The notes beneath the pieces were generated by a model. It saw only the letters and a list, made by a program, of their open reading frames with translations. It was not told where the DNA came from and ran no database searches. From Cyrtodaria siliqua (taxonomy: Eukaryota > Mollusca > Bivalvia > Adapedonta > Hiatellidae), in assembly GCA_037043455.1 (NCBI GenBank), contig JAWPHD010000243.1, positions 218,501 to 282,500 on the forward strand: a stretch of 64,000 nt of DNA, read 5' to 3'. A program made the position numbers and the translations under genes. This document shows, piece after piece, positions 1 to 13,300 of this stretch (within the stretch, counting starts at the first letter, position 1; every line of letters starts with the position of its first letter).

Positions 1-1226
1 AAGAAACTTTGAACGGGATTATTGCACCAGAACAGAAGGTTTTCTGTTTGTCCGTAGATATATGCGTATACATATTATAACAATGATCAACTTGTGATGC
101 TGTGTTTTGTAGATTCATGACTAGAAGAATTCGAAAAATTGCACTTGTGAGTTCAACATTTAGGTCACGAAAAATTACAATTTGAACAATTCAGATGTAT
201 TTACTTCGCATGTTAGGAAACTTATCATCAAACACAAATTAACTTATGTGCACGTTTAAATCATTTTCTTCATTTAACATCGTCCGTTATTACAAGAAAT
301 TGGCACCATCACCGTCCACACCCCACCCCTGCTCTCCCAAAAACATGCATTTTGAAACACTAAACATGATTATTATAACCCAATAAATACTTGTATTATA
401 GTCGATATATTTTAAGTCGGTTAATAGCTGTTACATGTACAAGATGACCATTCAGAATAACCAGGTTACACCAATTCAAAATAATTGGTAGCTACTAAAG
501 TGCTGACCGCTTAACCTAGATGAAAGGCACTTATGAAAGTTCAGGCATAAATGTGATAGGGTCGCCTTGTACTCTAACGAACAATGGGATGGTTGTGTAA
601 GCATTGTTTTCGTCAACCTAATTAATTATATATTAAGCAACAGCATGACCAGAACTTATAGCCTAATGGGAGTTTTTTTGATGAAACAATGAGATGACCG
701 GGGAAACACTCGGCAACCACGAGTAAGGGGGTCACCTTGTTTCTGAACAATTGGAGGATTTTTATATATATATTATATAAGTACCCTGTATCCAGTAGTT
801 TGGAAAGTAAGTTAAATAATTGTTTTACTCCAAAATGCTGAGATTTGTATATTTAAGCCAGTTTTTGGCGACCCAGAACCAGTTTCGGAGGTAGGTCCAT
901 TTTTAGAGGAAACGTGTCAGTCGGAAAAAGGACATATCTTCGCTATATAAGAAACGAGATTGCCTTCATTGGACAGATTCATTTTGCCTAACTCGCACAC
1001 CGTTTGAACCTTAGGACTGCTTGCACTTTGAAGATTGTACATTTATTGAAAGTTGAACATTTTACTCTGGTTTCTTAGTTTGTATATTGTGAACGTAAAT
1101 TAGATAGTAGTTTAATAAAATATATACTAAAGACTATTATCGGGTTTAATATCTGAGTCACTATAGTACATACTTTGTAATTGTTTTAGAGAAAAAACAT
1201 TAATAATTTGAATACAGATAACTCAC
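1..1226. other. GALNT intron sequence, nothing recognised
   Basis: I scanned both strands for a ricin-B lectin exon and for repeats. No open frame with splice borders and no recognisable element was seen. The sequence is AT-rich. Confidence 0.5.
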
Positions 1227-1355
1227 CTCTCCAATGAACACGCGTCTAGGTGGAATTTCAACACTGGGGTAAACGTTGTCAACGTACCATTGAAACGAAT
1301 GACACTTCAGTCTCTCACGTAGATTCTTTCTCTCGGAAACGTCTCCGTAATCGCC
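1227..1355 (-). CDS. GALNT exon 10: linker to the lectin domain
   Basis: This exon has 43 codons, phase 0 at both ends, with donor GAG|GTGAGT. It encodes [20 protein letters not shown], then [20 protein letters not shown] and IGE. This matches the GDISxRxxLRxxLxCxxFxWYLxNVYP segment between the catalytic and ricin-type lectin domains. I found no further exon between here and base 1, so the lectin exons are expected to the left. Confidence 0.95.
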
Positions 1356-4300
1356 CTTGTGGTTTGGTAATAGAGTGATAACACGATTGATAGGATTGAT
1401 AGGATATCACGTCGAGGCAGATATACCGATATCATTCAATTGTAAGACAACAACTTGTTATCGATCTAGTATAAGATATCATATCGAGGCGGATTTACCG
1501 TTATCAATCGAGTTTAAGATATCAAATCGAGACGGATCCACTTTTCCAATCGATTGCAGGGTATCATATTGTTATCAATTATGGGGATTATCCGTAACAA
1601 AAATGACATTAGTCCCGTTTTATGTTATTCGTTACAACTGTTAAACTCTACACAACTATAGGTTATTCATTTTTATTAGTATACTCTACACAACTGTGTA
1701 AGATCCGCACAATTATCTGGTATCAGTAAAAAGAGTTATATACTGCATAGCTTTATGTTTTCCGTGGCAAAAACGATGCTCTGCAAAGCTATTTGTTATC
1801 TGTAGTAAGATTTATACCATGAGCAGCTATATGTTTGTTAATTTTATTATTTTGTAAATTGCATCATCGATTTCTAAACAATTTTAAAAATACTCGCCGC
1901 CCATTGTTTATATACCCTAATTCAATACGTCTCTCTATTAGGGCTGGACGTCCCAGTGTCATGTGAATGGATTGTGTATATGTCATGTGTCTATGGCGAG
2001 GTATTCTAGTGTGGGAGCACTATAAAGTTGAGCATCGAGCTCGCTGGTACAAGTAGACACCGTCGTGATATGACTAAAATATTGTTTTTAACATATAACA
2101 TACGTACGTCTCTGTTATTCGACTGCATTAATGCCAATATTTACCAACTTATATCCAATGTGCTCGTAAAAGAAGTGTTTGTACTCGTCCAGCCACACCT
2201 CTGCCAAACGAATGGCATTCTTACGCATAATTCTCTGCGGGTCACCCAAAAATGTCCAAGGAATTGTCGACCTAAACACGTGCGCCACGTGTGAACATGG
2301 GTGTATCTCTACGGAGCCGCCACACATCCAAATCTAGCATAAACATGAACATTTGTTAAAGCTACATTACGGAGAATACACTCCTAATTAGTGAATGACT
2401 GTGGTATGACTGTTGCAAGTTATGTATTGTATTTCAGTAATCAAGTGGATAAGCCAATGTCTATAAATGTGACAGAACGAGGACTAATAACTGAATCTAT
2501 ATCAAAGTATGAAATCTTAACTAGGACAATACAAGCTCATCTGGACCAATACGAGGTCAACTAAGGGTATGTGGGTTGAGGGGTCAATACGGATATTTCG
2601 CAGTAATCAAGTGGATAAGCCAATGTCTATAAATGTGACAGAACGAGGACTAATAACTGAATCTATATCAAAGTATGAAATCTTAACTAGGACAATACAA
2701 GCTCATCTGGACCAATACGAGGTCAACTAAGGGTATGTGGGTTGAGGGGTCAATACGGATATTTCTGGAGTTGGGAATTAAAATGACGCATACTAAAATT
2801 TTCATTTAACATTCATAATAGCAGAGTTAATCAAAACAGAAAAATGTGTCAGCCACATAAAAAATTAATGAAACTCTTCAATGGAAATCTTGTGTTCGTA
2901 CTTCCGATGGACAAGCGTTAAACTATACTGAAAAGAAAAAGAAACACACCACGGGAATTTCAGCTATATATGTATGTTCAATATGCTGCTGTTAATCGAA
3001 TGGTACATGGCTACGTAAGATCTTTCCTTTCGGAAAAAATACTAAAACAACACGTAATACAGCAAATAATATTCCTGCAAAGTTTCATTATTGACAAAGT
3101 ACGCGTTTTGCGCAACCTTAGGATGCAAAACTTTGCAACTCTTTACGTTAAATGCAGTACTGAACTGGCTCAATTTTCTAAAGAGGAACTTCAACATTTA
3201 TGAATTTCTTGTTACGTGTACTGTGATTAAAACGTCTACAACATCACAGTTTTTTTACAAAACATCTTGGGATTTCCTTGGAATATATACGGAATTAAGT
3301 AGTACAACATATAGCGGAAATTCACGTGGTTCGTTTCTTTTTCCTTTCAGTATATATGCCCGTTCCGCTTTCGTGCCAGTCCATAACAACCTTCTTATTA
3401 GAATTTAAAAAGACGTTTGCCATTCATAAAGTGCCAATGCTTTCCCCCTCATTATTTGCCCATATTAAAAAATGCCTCGCATATTTCTGCAACCGTTTAA
3501 GACTGCTTGGAATGCTAATATTGCCGCAAAATCAAATCGATGCATTTTATTTGGTTGTGACATCAATTTGCGCGAAACGGTACCACTCTAAACTGTATAA
3601 CTTTATAACAACATTTCAAAGAGAAATACATACTGAAAAGCAAGCCTGGCAAAACTATTTTCGAAATAATATCATTAAATAAAATACATTGTACTTATCG
3701 GTCGCTAAACCGCCGACAAACATTTGCGACAATAATACAACTAACATTCCGTTGCAACATTCAGCAGTCAGAACAGTTCCGAATTATGTTAGTATGATTT
3801 TGTCCATGTTGAATATCTCATTTATTTATTTAATGTTGTAAAAGTTGGTCTTACACGCAGTGATAGCTCGATATTATCGTATCCAAAGACGTCCATTCCT
3901 TCATCGTATGTTCCAATATTGAAGAAAAAGTCTTTGTTCATGGCAAATAACCCACCCCCGAAGACTGGCGATCTGCAGGATATGGAAGTTAGTCATTTGT
4001 ATAGACTTTTATAGAGTTACATTCTCTGCCATTGCTTAAATATCATTGAATTTGATTTTTGTGTTGTGATTTTATTTCAAAATAAATCAAGTAAACGCGT
4101 GTAAAAGTCAAGATGCATACTGTACATAAAGTAAAGTATACAGTTTGATAAATTGATTAATTGAATTGGTCGTACGACAGTTTTAGCGCTATCAACAAAA
4201 AACACAAAAGTATTTACCTTTGAAACATATGTCTTCATCACCTAGTAATTTATAAAGTCTTGATAACACAACATATATCTTAATACAAGTATTACCTTAG

Positions 4301-7300
4301 AGGCTCAGCTTCTGACTTTCTAAGCTTTAAGTCTTCTTCCGGTAAAATCATCCAGCCAAATACTGGATCTCTCAACTGGAAGTTGCCAACAGCGTGCTGA
4401 TCGGAATACATTATGGCGAATGTGTTATGCTCGATGTTGTCAATTATTGGCTGTACTACAACACTTTCGTCGGCAGCCACTCTATCTAGAAGGGGCTCTA
4501 ACCAACCTTTTAATATATTTGAAATGGAATGCGATTTATTTTAATGAATCCATTGGCTCTACAACAGTACTTTCGCTGGTAGAAATGTTTTCAGGAAGGA
4601 GCTCTAACCAACCTTTTAATATATTTGAAATGGACTGCGATTTATTTATTTTAATGATATCCACTGGCTGTACTAAAATGCTTTCGTTGGTAGCGACTTT
4701 TCCTATACGGGGCTTTAACCAACCTTTAAATATATAATGGAATGCGATTTATTGATTTTAAACAAATATTACATTATAGTAAGGAGAAATTTCATTCAAG
4801 AACTATTGGAAAGCAAAACAGTTGTGTTCCGTGGTGCCCCTGATGTCGGAGGAAAATGCTGCAGCTTTGTTATTTCTTATTCAAAGGTAATCTTCTCAGG
4901 AAGGTATGTAATACGGCTTGCAAAGGTTCGATACAACATTTATTTTAGAACTTGTTTAGAAAGTTGTTTTGTTCTTATATGCTACATGCTATGGTATGTA
5001 TACAAGCATGTTTACTTTAACGATTTCTTCAGCAGTAGTCTTACTATGTTGTTAGAGTGAATGTAAAATTTGATAGCGTTTTATAAACATGCTGTTGAAT
5101 TTTAAGTCATTATTAATTTAAACAGACTTATGATCCCTTTTATAACTAAGAAGTTTTAAATATTCTACATTCATCGTATCTCCAAATCTTTTAAAAAAAT
5201 CAAACGTTTTACCGAATTCAATGAAACTTGATACATGTATTTATTGTCCTAAGAGAAGCCCATGCAGATAAAGTCAATAACATTTAAAAAGAACTATGCC
5301 CCATTTTTACTTAGAACTTTAATAACTCAGGATTCCCTATAAAGTATTCAATGCAACTTCACACCTATATTCACTATCATGAAATGACCTCCTGAAATGC
5401 TTTAATTATGTTATTCATTTAAGAATTATGCGTCTGTTTCAAATTAGTTTCCCAGTTGATAATAAAGTCGAACGCTCTGACATTTCCTTATTAATTTATG
5501 GAACTACTAATACTTATAATTTACCTGGAAAACATTCAACGTGCGCATCTAGAAATGTTACTATAGATGACCTCGCAGCAGTCATGCCTATTATTCGAAC
5601 ATTCATCGACCCTTCGCGTTTTTTCGTACGCAAAATACGAACAATTTTGAGGGTCGCCATAAACTTTTCTAATGGTTCTTTAAGGTGTTCTGAAATAAAG
5701 TATATATCCACGTTATCTAATGAAAATTATTATCTATTAATGTTAATGATGACACAGAATAAAACAATACTTCTTTTAAATAGTACCATGAAACACAACC
5801 CTCGACCTGTTTCGGGCTTTACATGTCGAACTGCAGGTGAGCTTATGTAATGGAATTTAGTCCGTTGTATTGTCGTTGATTTCGTCACCGCAAATGGGAG
5901 TAACTAAAAATGGTAAAACACATTTTGAACTTCATCTTTAAAGTCTACAAAGGGGTTTATTTAATTCTAATAGAGTAGAAGATGCGTGTTTCATTCGTTG
6001 GACCTCTTTCAAAGCCACCACGGCAACTATAACCTCTCTTTGGATATAAATGAAAGTTAGCTAAACAGTTTTAGTGTAAAGTTCCGTTAAAGATGTGTTT
6101 CCATCGCCGCATTTAATTTGATATGGCCACCGGTACAATGTAAAGTCTAACGTTAATGACATATTAAACTCAATCTGAAGATTATCATAACGTAAATGGG
6201 GGTCTGGTTTTAACAAAAATTGACAATAGTGTTTACGTGGTAGAGGCCACTTTCTAATGCTTGTACTGTTTCAATACATTTGACCTTCAATATCTATGGC
6301 ATTATAAAACGAGCAAATTATAATGGGGGTATATTTTTCATAACTTACATTACCTCTCATGGACAGACTCAATGAAACCGAGTCTGCTACTTTTCACTAT
6401 TGTTGGTGTTTGTTGCTTCTAACGAATCTCCTTTTCAGTATTAATTTACATTCCCACTAGCGTTTGTTTAGTGCTTATCAACTCGTGCAGCAACATCGTT
6501 TTAGGACTTTATGTTTTCATCATCCAAATTGTATAGCTCTAATTTTGAAACTCGCTCATAAAATAAATATCGTTCCAGTGTTTTTTTCGACATCCGGTAC
6601 CAGTATCTTAGTTTATCACATAACATGTGGTGTAGAGTGTAATAACACCATTCAATATTTTCGATATTCCACTAGTGGTATAACATAACGTTAATGACGT
6701 CATGGACGTCACGTTAAAGTACGTTTTCTCACTCAATGTGACATTATTAGTTATGAAATAAATAGAATCTAACATTCGTTCTCATTCATTATTGAATTTA
6801 TTAAACTCGTGAGTAAAAATGATATAATGCTCCGCAAGAGCCCCGTATTATATCATTTTGCCAACTCGTTTCATAAATTCAATAATGAATGAGTACTCAC
6901 GTAATAGCCTCTGTTTATTGCACCCGGCACAATATCCTAGGAATTGCATTAGATAAGAGCGGGCACATGGAGAACCTTTATTATTCTACAGTGGGTCAGT
7001 AGATTTGCATAGAGGTGTCACTAAAACAATATGGACTACAATATGTGACATACTTTCTTTGACATGAACAGAAAATTGCACCTATCACGAACGAGTATAC
7101 ATTACACACCCAACTTGATATGACTTTACTACACGTCAATATGGGAGAATATGGGCGAATATTGACGTTTCCTCCTGTTACACTGAAAGTAAACGAAGCT
7201 TGTAAATGCGTATGCAATAATATTAACTTACCCATGTCTGAAAAATCATCAACCAGAATAATCTCCTGCAAGAGGTGAGGTGGCGAATGAGCTATGACGC

Positions 7301-10300
7301 TATGAACGGTACGGAGTAGAACACTCCAAGCCTCGTTGGTGAAACATATTACAACGCTAGTCTGTGGCAGGTCTGGGCGGAATTCGCGAGGGCAACTATA
7401 AATAAGATATGGATCTTATGTTTCTTCATAAAAACAATTCGGGACGAACATCCTGGTAGTTTCAAAATAGATAGTATTTACACTAAAGCTTCGACAACAC
7501 TGCAAATTAAATCAAATAAACTTTAAACTTTAACGTTCCAAGCGAAATGTATGACAGAACCGATAAGCGATATATTATATACAAAATCACGTTTTATATA
7601 AATTAACTGGCTTTAATTGACGTCACTCGGTCAATATCCGGTCCGAAAGCTGTTGTGTAAAATATACGACGTCAACTTTTAATAAAACATGAAACGTAGT
7701 GTTTTAATTGAATAACTAGATTCGGTAAAATATAGCAAATAATGTATGGTGTTTCGATCCATTTGCAAGTTTATGAACTGGGCAGTCAGCCCTAGATTGT
7801 TATATGGGTCTCAGCTTCGCTTCGGTCCATATATAATTCTAGGTCTGACTGCTCCATAACCTTGCATATGGACCTGAGCACCATACATTATTTGTTAAAT
7901 ATGTTCAATAGAAAAAATATATGAATGGGTATTAAACATAAACGTCTGCTCACGTAGGTAGATTGCAAAGGCTACATACTCCTTCTGGTGCTTTCTGCTT
8001 CTATACTAAATGAAAGAACATCAGGGAGAATTTGCATCGCCATAAGTATGGCGGTAAACATGCATGAATTAGTCTCGGTCTGCAGAGACCGTATCGGGCG
8101 TATGTCTTTCTTGCAGATATCAATCTGGGCAGATTAGGCCAAATTATAATTGTTCATGTCCTCCTGTAGGAGGGCAATTTGAATATCACGATTTTCCCAG
8201 TGATTTTATGTTTATTATTTAAGCATTTGTAATTCTCTAGTGTTCATCTATTGTTAAAAATGGGGGCCAAAAAGGATTTTTCCAGATGAACGAAAATATT
8301 AATTAACATACTATACATGGTCATAACTATGTCACCTACGAGACGATTATTTTCCTTCTCGAACTCATAAAACTACGAAGGCCGGATATATGGAAGCGCC
8401 TTATACATTATTTCATGACAAATATTTTTCGTCAGAACGTCTTAATATTAGGCGATCGTGGGATAATTTTTCTCGAAATTTGCTTTTATATGTAGATATG
8501 ACGATAACACTGTATCGGCATAACTCTATATTACATCTCATATTATTTTATGGATGACGTATTGCAAGTAATATATACCGACAAAATTAAATTATAGATA
8601 AAAATAAAGCAGTTCACATTAATTTTTTCTTGTCATCTTTATTTTAAAAAAACATATATCTAGTTATTTCGTTATATTTTACTGTCATTTTTTCCACCGT
8701 TGGCGGGAACGTGACATAACAGAAAATGGCAGCCTCCCCGGGGTCAATTCGGGCTTGATGTTTCAAAAGAAGTATTAAAAGAGCCGTCATTGCCTCCAAT
8801 TATGAAGAATTGGATGAGAAATGTTAACCATTCTCTTACAAATTTATAGGTACATTGCCCTTGGTGAAAAGATGAATCCTATTACTTTTGCAGTCAGTAG
8901 TTCAAAATATAAGGTTCCCATTACCATATTTAGAAATACATATTCCATGTCATTACTTCAAAAGCGTAACACCCACATTGAAAAGCAAAACAAATGTTTT
9001 ACTCAAAAATTACATAAATCATAATAAACAGGTGAAAGTTATACAACTGTTTCAACTCATGAAAGCAAATAATGCAGGGACACATCATATCATCACGTTT
9101 GAACTGTATGTTAAGTGTAATAACAATCCATGAACAGTGTTGAAGTGAAAGCCACATGAAGTTTATTATGGAGTGAAAAACTCTAAGTCAAATAAAGGAG
9201 GGCCGTGATTCTGTAAAAATTAGGCATCAAAACTTTGTGATTTAGAAGAACATAAGGTAATCAGTTGTTACGTGTACATGAAGTTTGGGAACAATCAATT
9301 GCAAAATGTTTGAGTAAAAATGTGTTAACAGGGTCATTATAAAATATTATAGCGGGAAATTCTATGTCAAACGAAGGGCCATTATGTTTTTTTATAAATA
9401 AAGCAATCAATGGTGGGTGAATGTAGAGGGACATAAGGTCATCAGTTATGTGTATAAACAGTTTGAGAACAAAATGTCTGCCGGGTCGCGACGCGAAAGG
9501 ACGGGACGGGACGTTGGGGACAACGTAATTCCTATATATTCCTTTGTGAAAGCGATGGTTCTACCTCCAAGGTCAAGGTCACACATACACTTTGAAGGTT
9601 GTTTATAAATTCGTGTCCGGGTTATAATGTCTTCATCTGTCACGGGATTCTAATAATATCATATACAAATGTTCATTACCATGAGACGAGGTGTTGCGAC
9701 TAAAAGTCAGGTCTCTCCGTTTGAAGGTCATTGCTTAAAACGTTGTGTCCGGACTATAACTTCTTTATTTATCATTGGATTCCAATTATATTAAACACTA
9801 GTGTTCACTACCATGGGACAATGTGTCGCGACTATGAGTCAGGTCCCTACCTTCGGGGTCAAGGTCACACATATACTTTGAATTGGCAACCGATCTATAT
9901 ATTCTTTGTCCAATAATATTATACACACATTTTCACCACAATGAGGCTGTGTCCCGAAAAACTGCAAGGAGCCTGCCATCAAGGTCAAGGTCACACTATG
10001 AATTTGATTGCTATAATTTGGTGTCTGGGCTTTAGATTCTTTATACATTATTGTATTCTAGAAAGATTATACAAATATGATCACCAACACAAGACAATGT
10101 TTCGCGACCAAAGCAAAATGCCTACCCTCAAGGTCAAGGTCAAACTAATGTGAATGTTTTTGCCGTAATTGTCTTTCATCTTTAGACCCAAACTAATAGG
10201 GGACGTTATACATTGTAGAGCAAAAGAACCTTGGACACTGCATACAGACAATACTATCCTTATACAATATATAAAGGCCATAAAAACTTGATACACGGTA

Positions 10301-13300
10301 TACCGGCCATAATAACTTTAAACACTGTATACAGACCATACAAGCATTATACACCACAATAACCTTGTACGCTGTATACAGACTAGAAGAACCTTATTAC
10401 GTTTTACTTTTTATACGTAAACACTAAGCCGGATAGAGTCTATGAAGAGAAATCGCTTCGCTCCCTCCCTTTCGGTTTCTTAATGGTGGAGATTTCTTTT
10501 CATAGCATCTAGTCTATACATAAAGACGTTATAGCCCGGACACAAACAATTAAGCAATGAGCTTCAAGTACATGTGTGACCGTGACTTTGAAAGGATGGA
10601 CCTGGCTCTTAGTTGCAACACGACACCTCGTGTCATGGTAGTGAACATTTGTGTATAATAGTATTAGAATTTAATGATAGATGGAGAAGTTATAACCCGG
10701 ACACGAAATTATAAACAACCTTCAGAGTGTATGTGTAACTTTGACCTTGAAGGTAGGACCATGACTTTCTCTCATGGTGAATATTTCAGTATAATAATAA
10801 ATAGTATTCAAATTGTATGATAATTGAAGGCGTTATAGCCTGGACACGAAACCTTCAAAGTGCATGTGTGACATTGACCTTCAAGATAGAAACCTGGCCG
10901 CAACACATGATGTCATGGTGGTGACCATTTGGGAATTATATTATTGAAATCCAATGACAGATAAAGAAGTTATAGCCCGGATGCGAATTTTGGACATGGA
11001 TGGACAATGAGCAATCATAAAGTCCCGTCCGATTACAATACATTACAGTTTAATTAAAGTACACACGACGTTTTTCAAGATCTCCAAAATTAATAGGAGT
11101 CATTGTTTTAACATGGCTACTATATCTGTAAAGTTATAAGATTGTAGGTCAAACAATTACAAGTTACAGTGGAGAAAATATTTCTCAAGATTTGGTCAAT
11201 GTGACCTTGATGACCTACTGAACTCAAATGCAATAAAGTTCCTCCTTTCACCAAAGGCAATGGCATCGTTGAATGTGGGTGTTACGCTTTTGAAGCAATG
11301 ACACGGAATATGCATTTTTAAATAATGTAATGGAAACCTTAACCTTTGAACAACTGACTGCTAAACTAATTCGGGCAAAGCTCGACACGGCCTAAGGCCA
11401 TGTGGGCGGAGCCCGGACTATAGATAATTTCGTATATATTTCAATATACAATAAAAAGTAAATTTTTTCTATAAGCTATGAACGATTTTTTCTTTCAAAT
11501 AAATGAGTTTGTTGGGCGCCGCCATCTTGGATCACGTACAATAACATCACAAATAACCAGATTTAGTTTCGTCAACGTCAGTTTGTTATGGGAAACACCT
11601 CCGACGTCACGATATAACGTCACGACGGCGTCAAAAAATACGTCACGTTACGCCCAATGCTTATTAATAAGAATGATCGGGCAGCGGATTATTCGTTCGT
11701 GTCTAGTGCATAAAATACGCGTCTACGAGAGTGAGTGGTTCAGACTAACGCAGACTAACGCAGTTTGGCAACTTTACTCTTCTGCCTGAACTCGATCTAT
11801 GCTTCTCTCTGTCCTATCATTTCATTTTTTTTTTTACCGCCGATAAATACATTATGATCAAACATGACACCAGTTTCGTAAGGCATAGATGTAGATTTAC
11901 GAGATTTGATATGCGCACTCTACCGGGTGCATTACTATAAACGTCAATATGTAAAAAAAAAAAAACAGACGTCAAATAAATGAGACTTTGTCATGTCGAG
12001 CTTTTCCCGTATTATCAGAAACTACAGAAACAAAATATTAATTGTATATATCTATATTTAAAATGGTCGAAAATACATCCCCATTATTTAAAGAATGTTC
12101 TCTTTTTTTCTCCGTCATTAAAATAGACACGTGGTACAAATGAAGTTGTAGACTTGCTCTAGGAAATCCCTAAAATCTGAAAAGTTATGTTAACTGATAT
12201 GCAAGTATTTACTTTTAAATTGCACACCCCTAAAACTGAGAAATCATAAAACATACATCAGAAAAGGCGGTTTTGTGGGTGTGTGTGTGTCACAAAATGT
12301 CACGGGTAGAGCGTACATGGCTCTTGTAAGCACCTGTTAGTTACACTCTAATCCATTGTTCAGTTGAAACCAATTCACAATGTCCATGATATATACAGGT
12401 AACCCGAAAAAGCGTGCCATTTTTAAGTGTCCGCTAGAGGGCGTCCGGAAGGACCGTTTAATAAGTTTAGTTTTGTGCTAATGCATGTTATTATGTAGGT
12501 CTATCTCATTAAAAAGCAAAGTTGTTTAAGAGCCCTTTCGTGTAGATTTTATTATTGCGCATGTTGTCACGTGTGTCACGGACTGAACGGGGGAAATAAT
12601 GGTTTGGGCGTAACGTTTGCTATAAAATTCATTGTCTTCTAGTTTTGGCCGGGATTGCTTGATAGTTGCTTTGTTTGGAGCAGAAGTTGGACGGCGAAAT
12701 TCACAGGAAATATTTGGTCAGTATTTATTTTATGAACTTTTATCGTACATTTGTATTCAGTAGGTGGTGCCATCTTGGATGACGGTTACGACATCCGGTT
12801 AGCTTTTATGTTTCGCAAACATTAACTTGAGACTAGCATATGATTTTGAAGTTACTTTATTAGATGTAGTTATTGTAATTGATCATTAATTGTAAAACAA
12901 TATTAATTTGATAGCGTTGTATAATAGGTGCATTAGTTAACGTTTGCGTATACCTCGGTGATTGAAATACACGATTGTTAACATTAGTTAACAATGAGAA
13001 GAGTGACAAGTAAAAATGTTCGACGCGTATACATGGCGTTGTAGAATATAAATCCATTGCTACTCATCATAATTAGAGAGTGGCTTGTATATATTTATTA
13101 GATAATGATTTGTTGGTGTAATGATAATTATCTAAGATTGGTGGGTTTATGAACCGACATCTAAAACGTATGTATTATTACAGCCTAACCTGTCCGGTGC
13201 AGATAAAACCGTCCGGTGCAGATAAGCCTCCCGGAGTGGAGCTAAGCCTTTAGAGTGTGTAAGCCCTTTAGGTAATTCGACACTAGAATCAACATATAAC

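Noticed and set aside
2970..3682. Overlapping plus-strand frames of 77-118 codons
   Set aside because: They begin inside the TIR element, change frame, and have no recognisable domain or conservation in the copy at 54 kb.
5428..5850. 140-codon plus-strand open frame
   Set aside because: It is antisense to GALNT exon 6 and its intron borders; it has no domain of its own.
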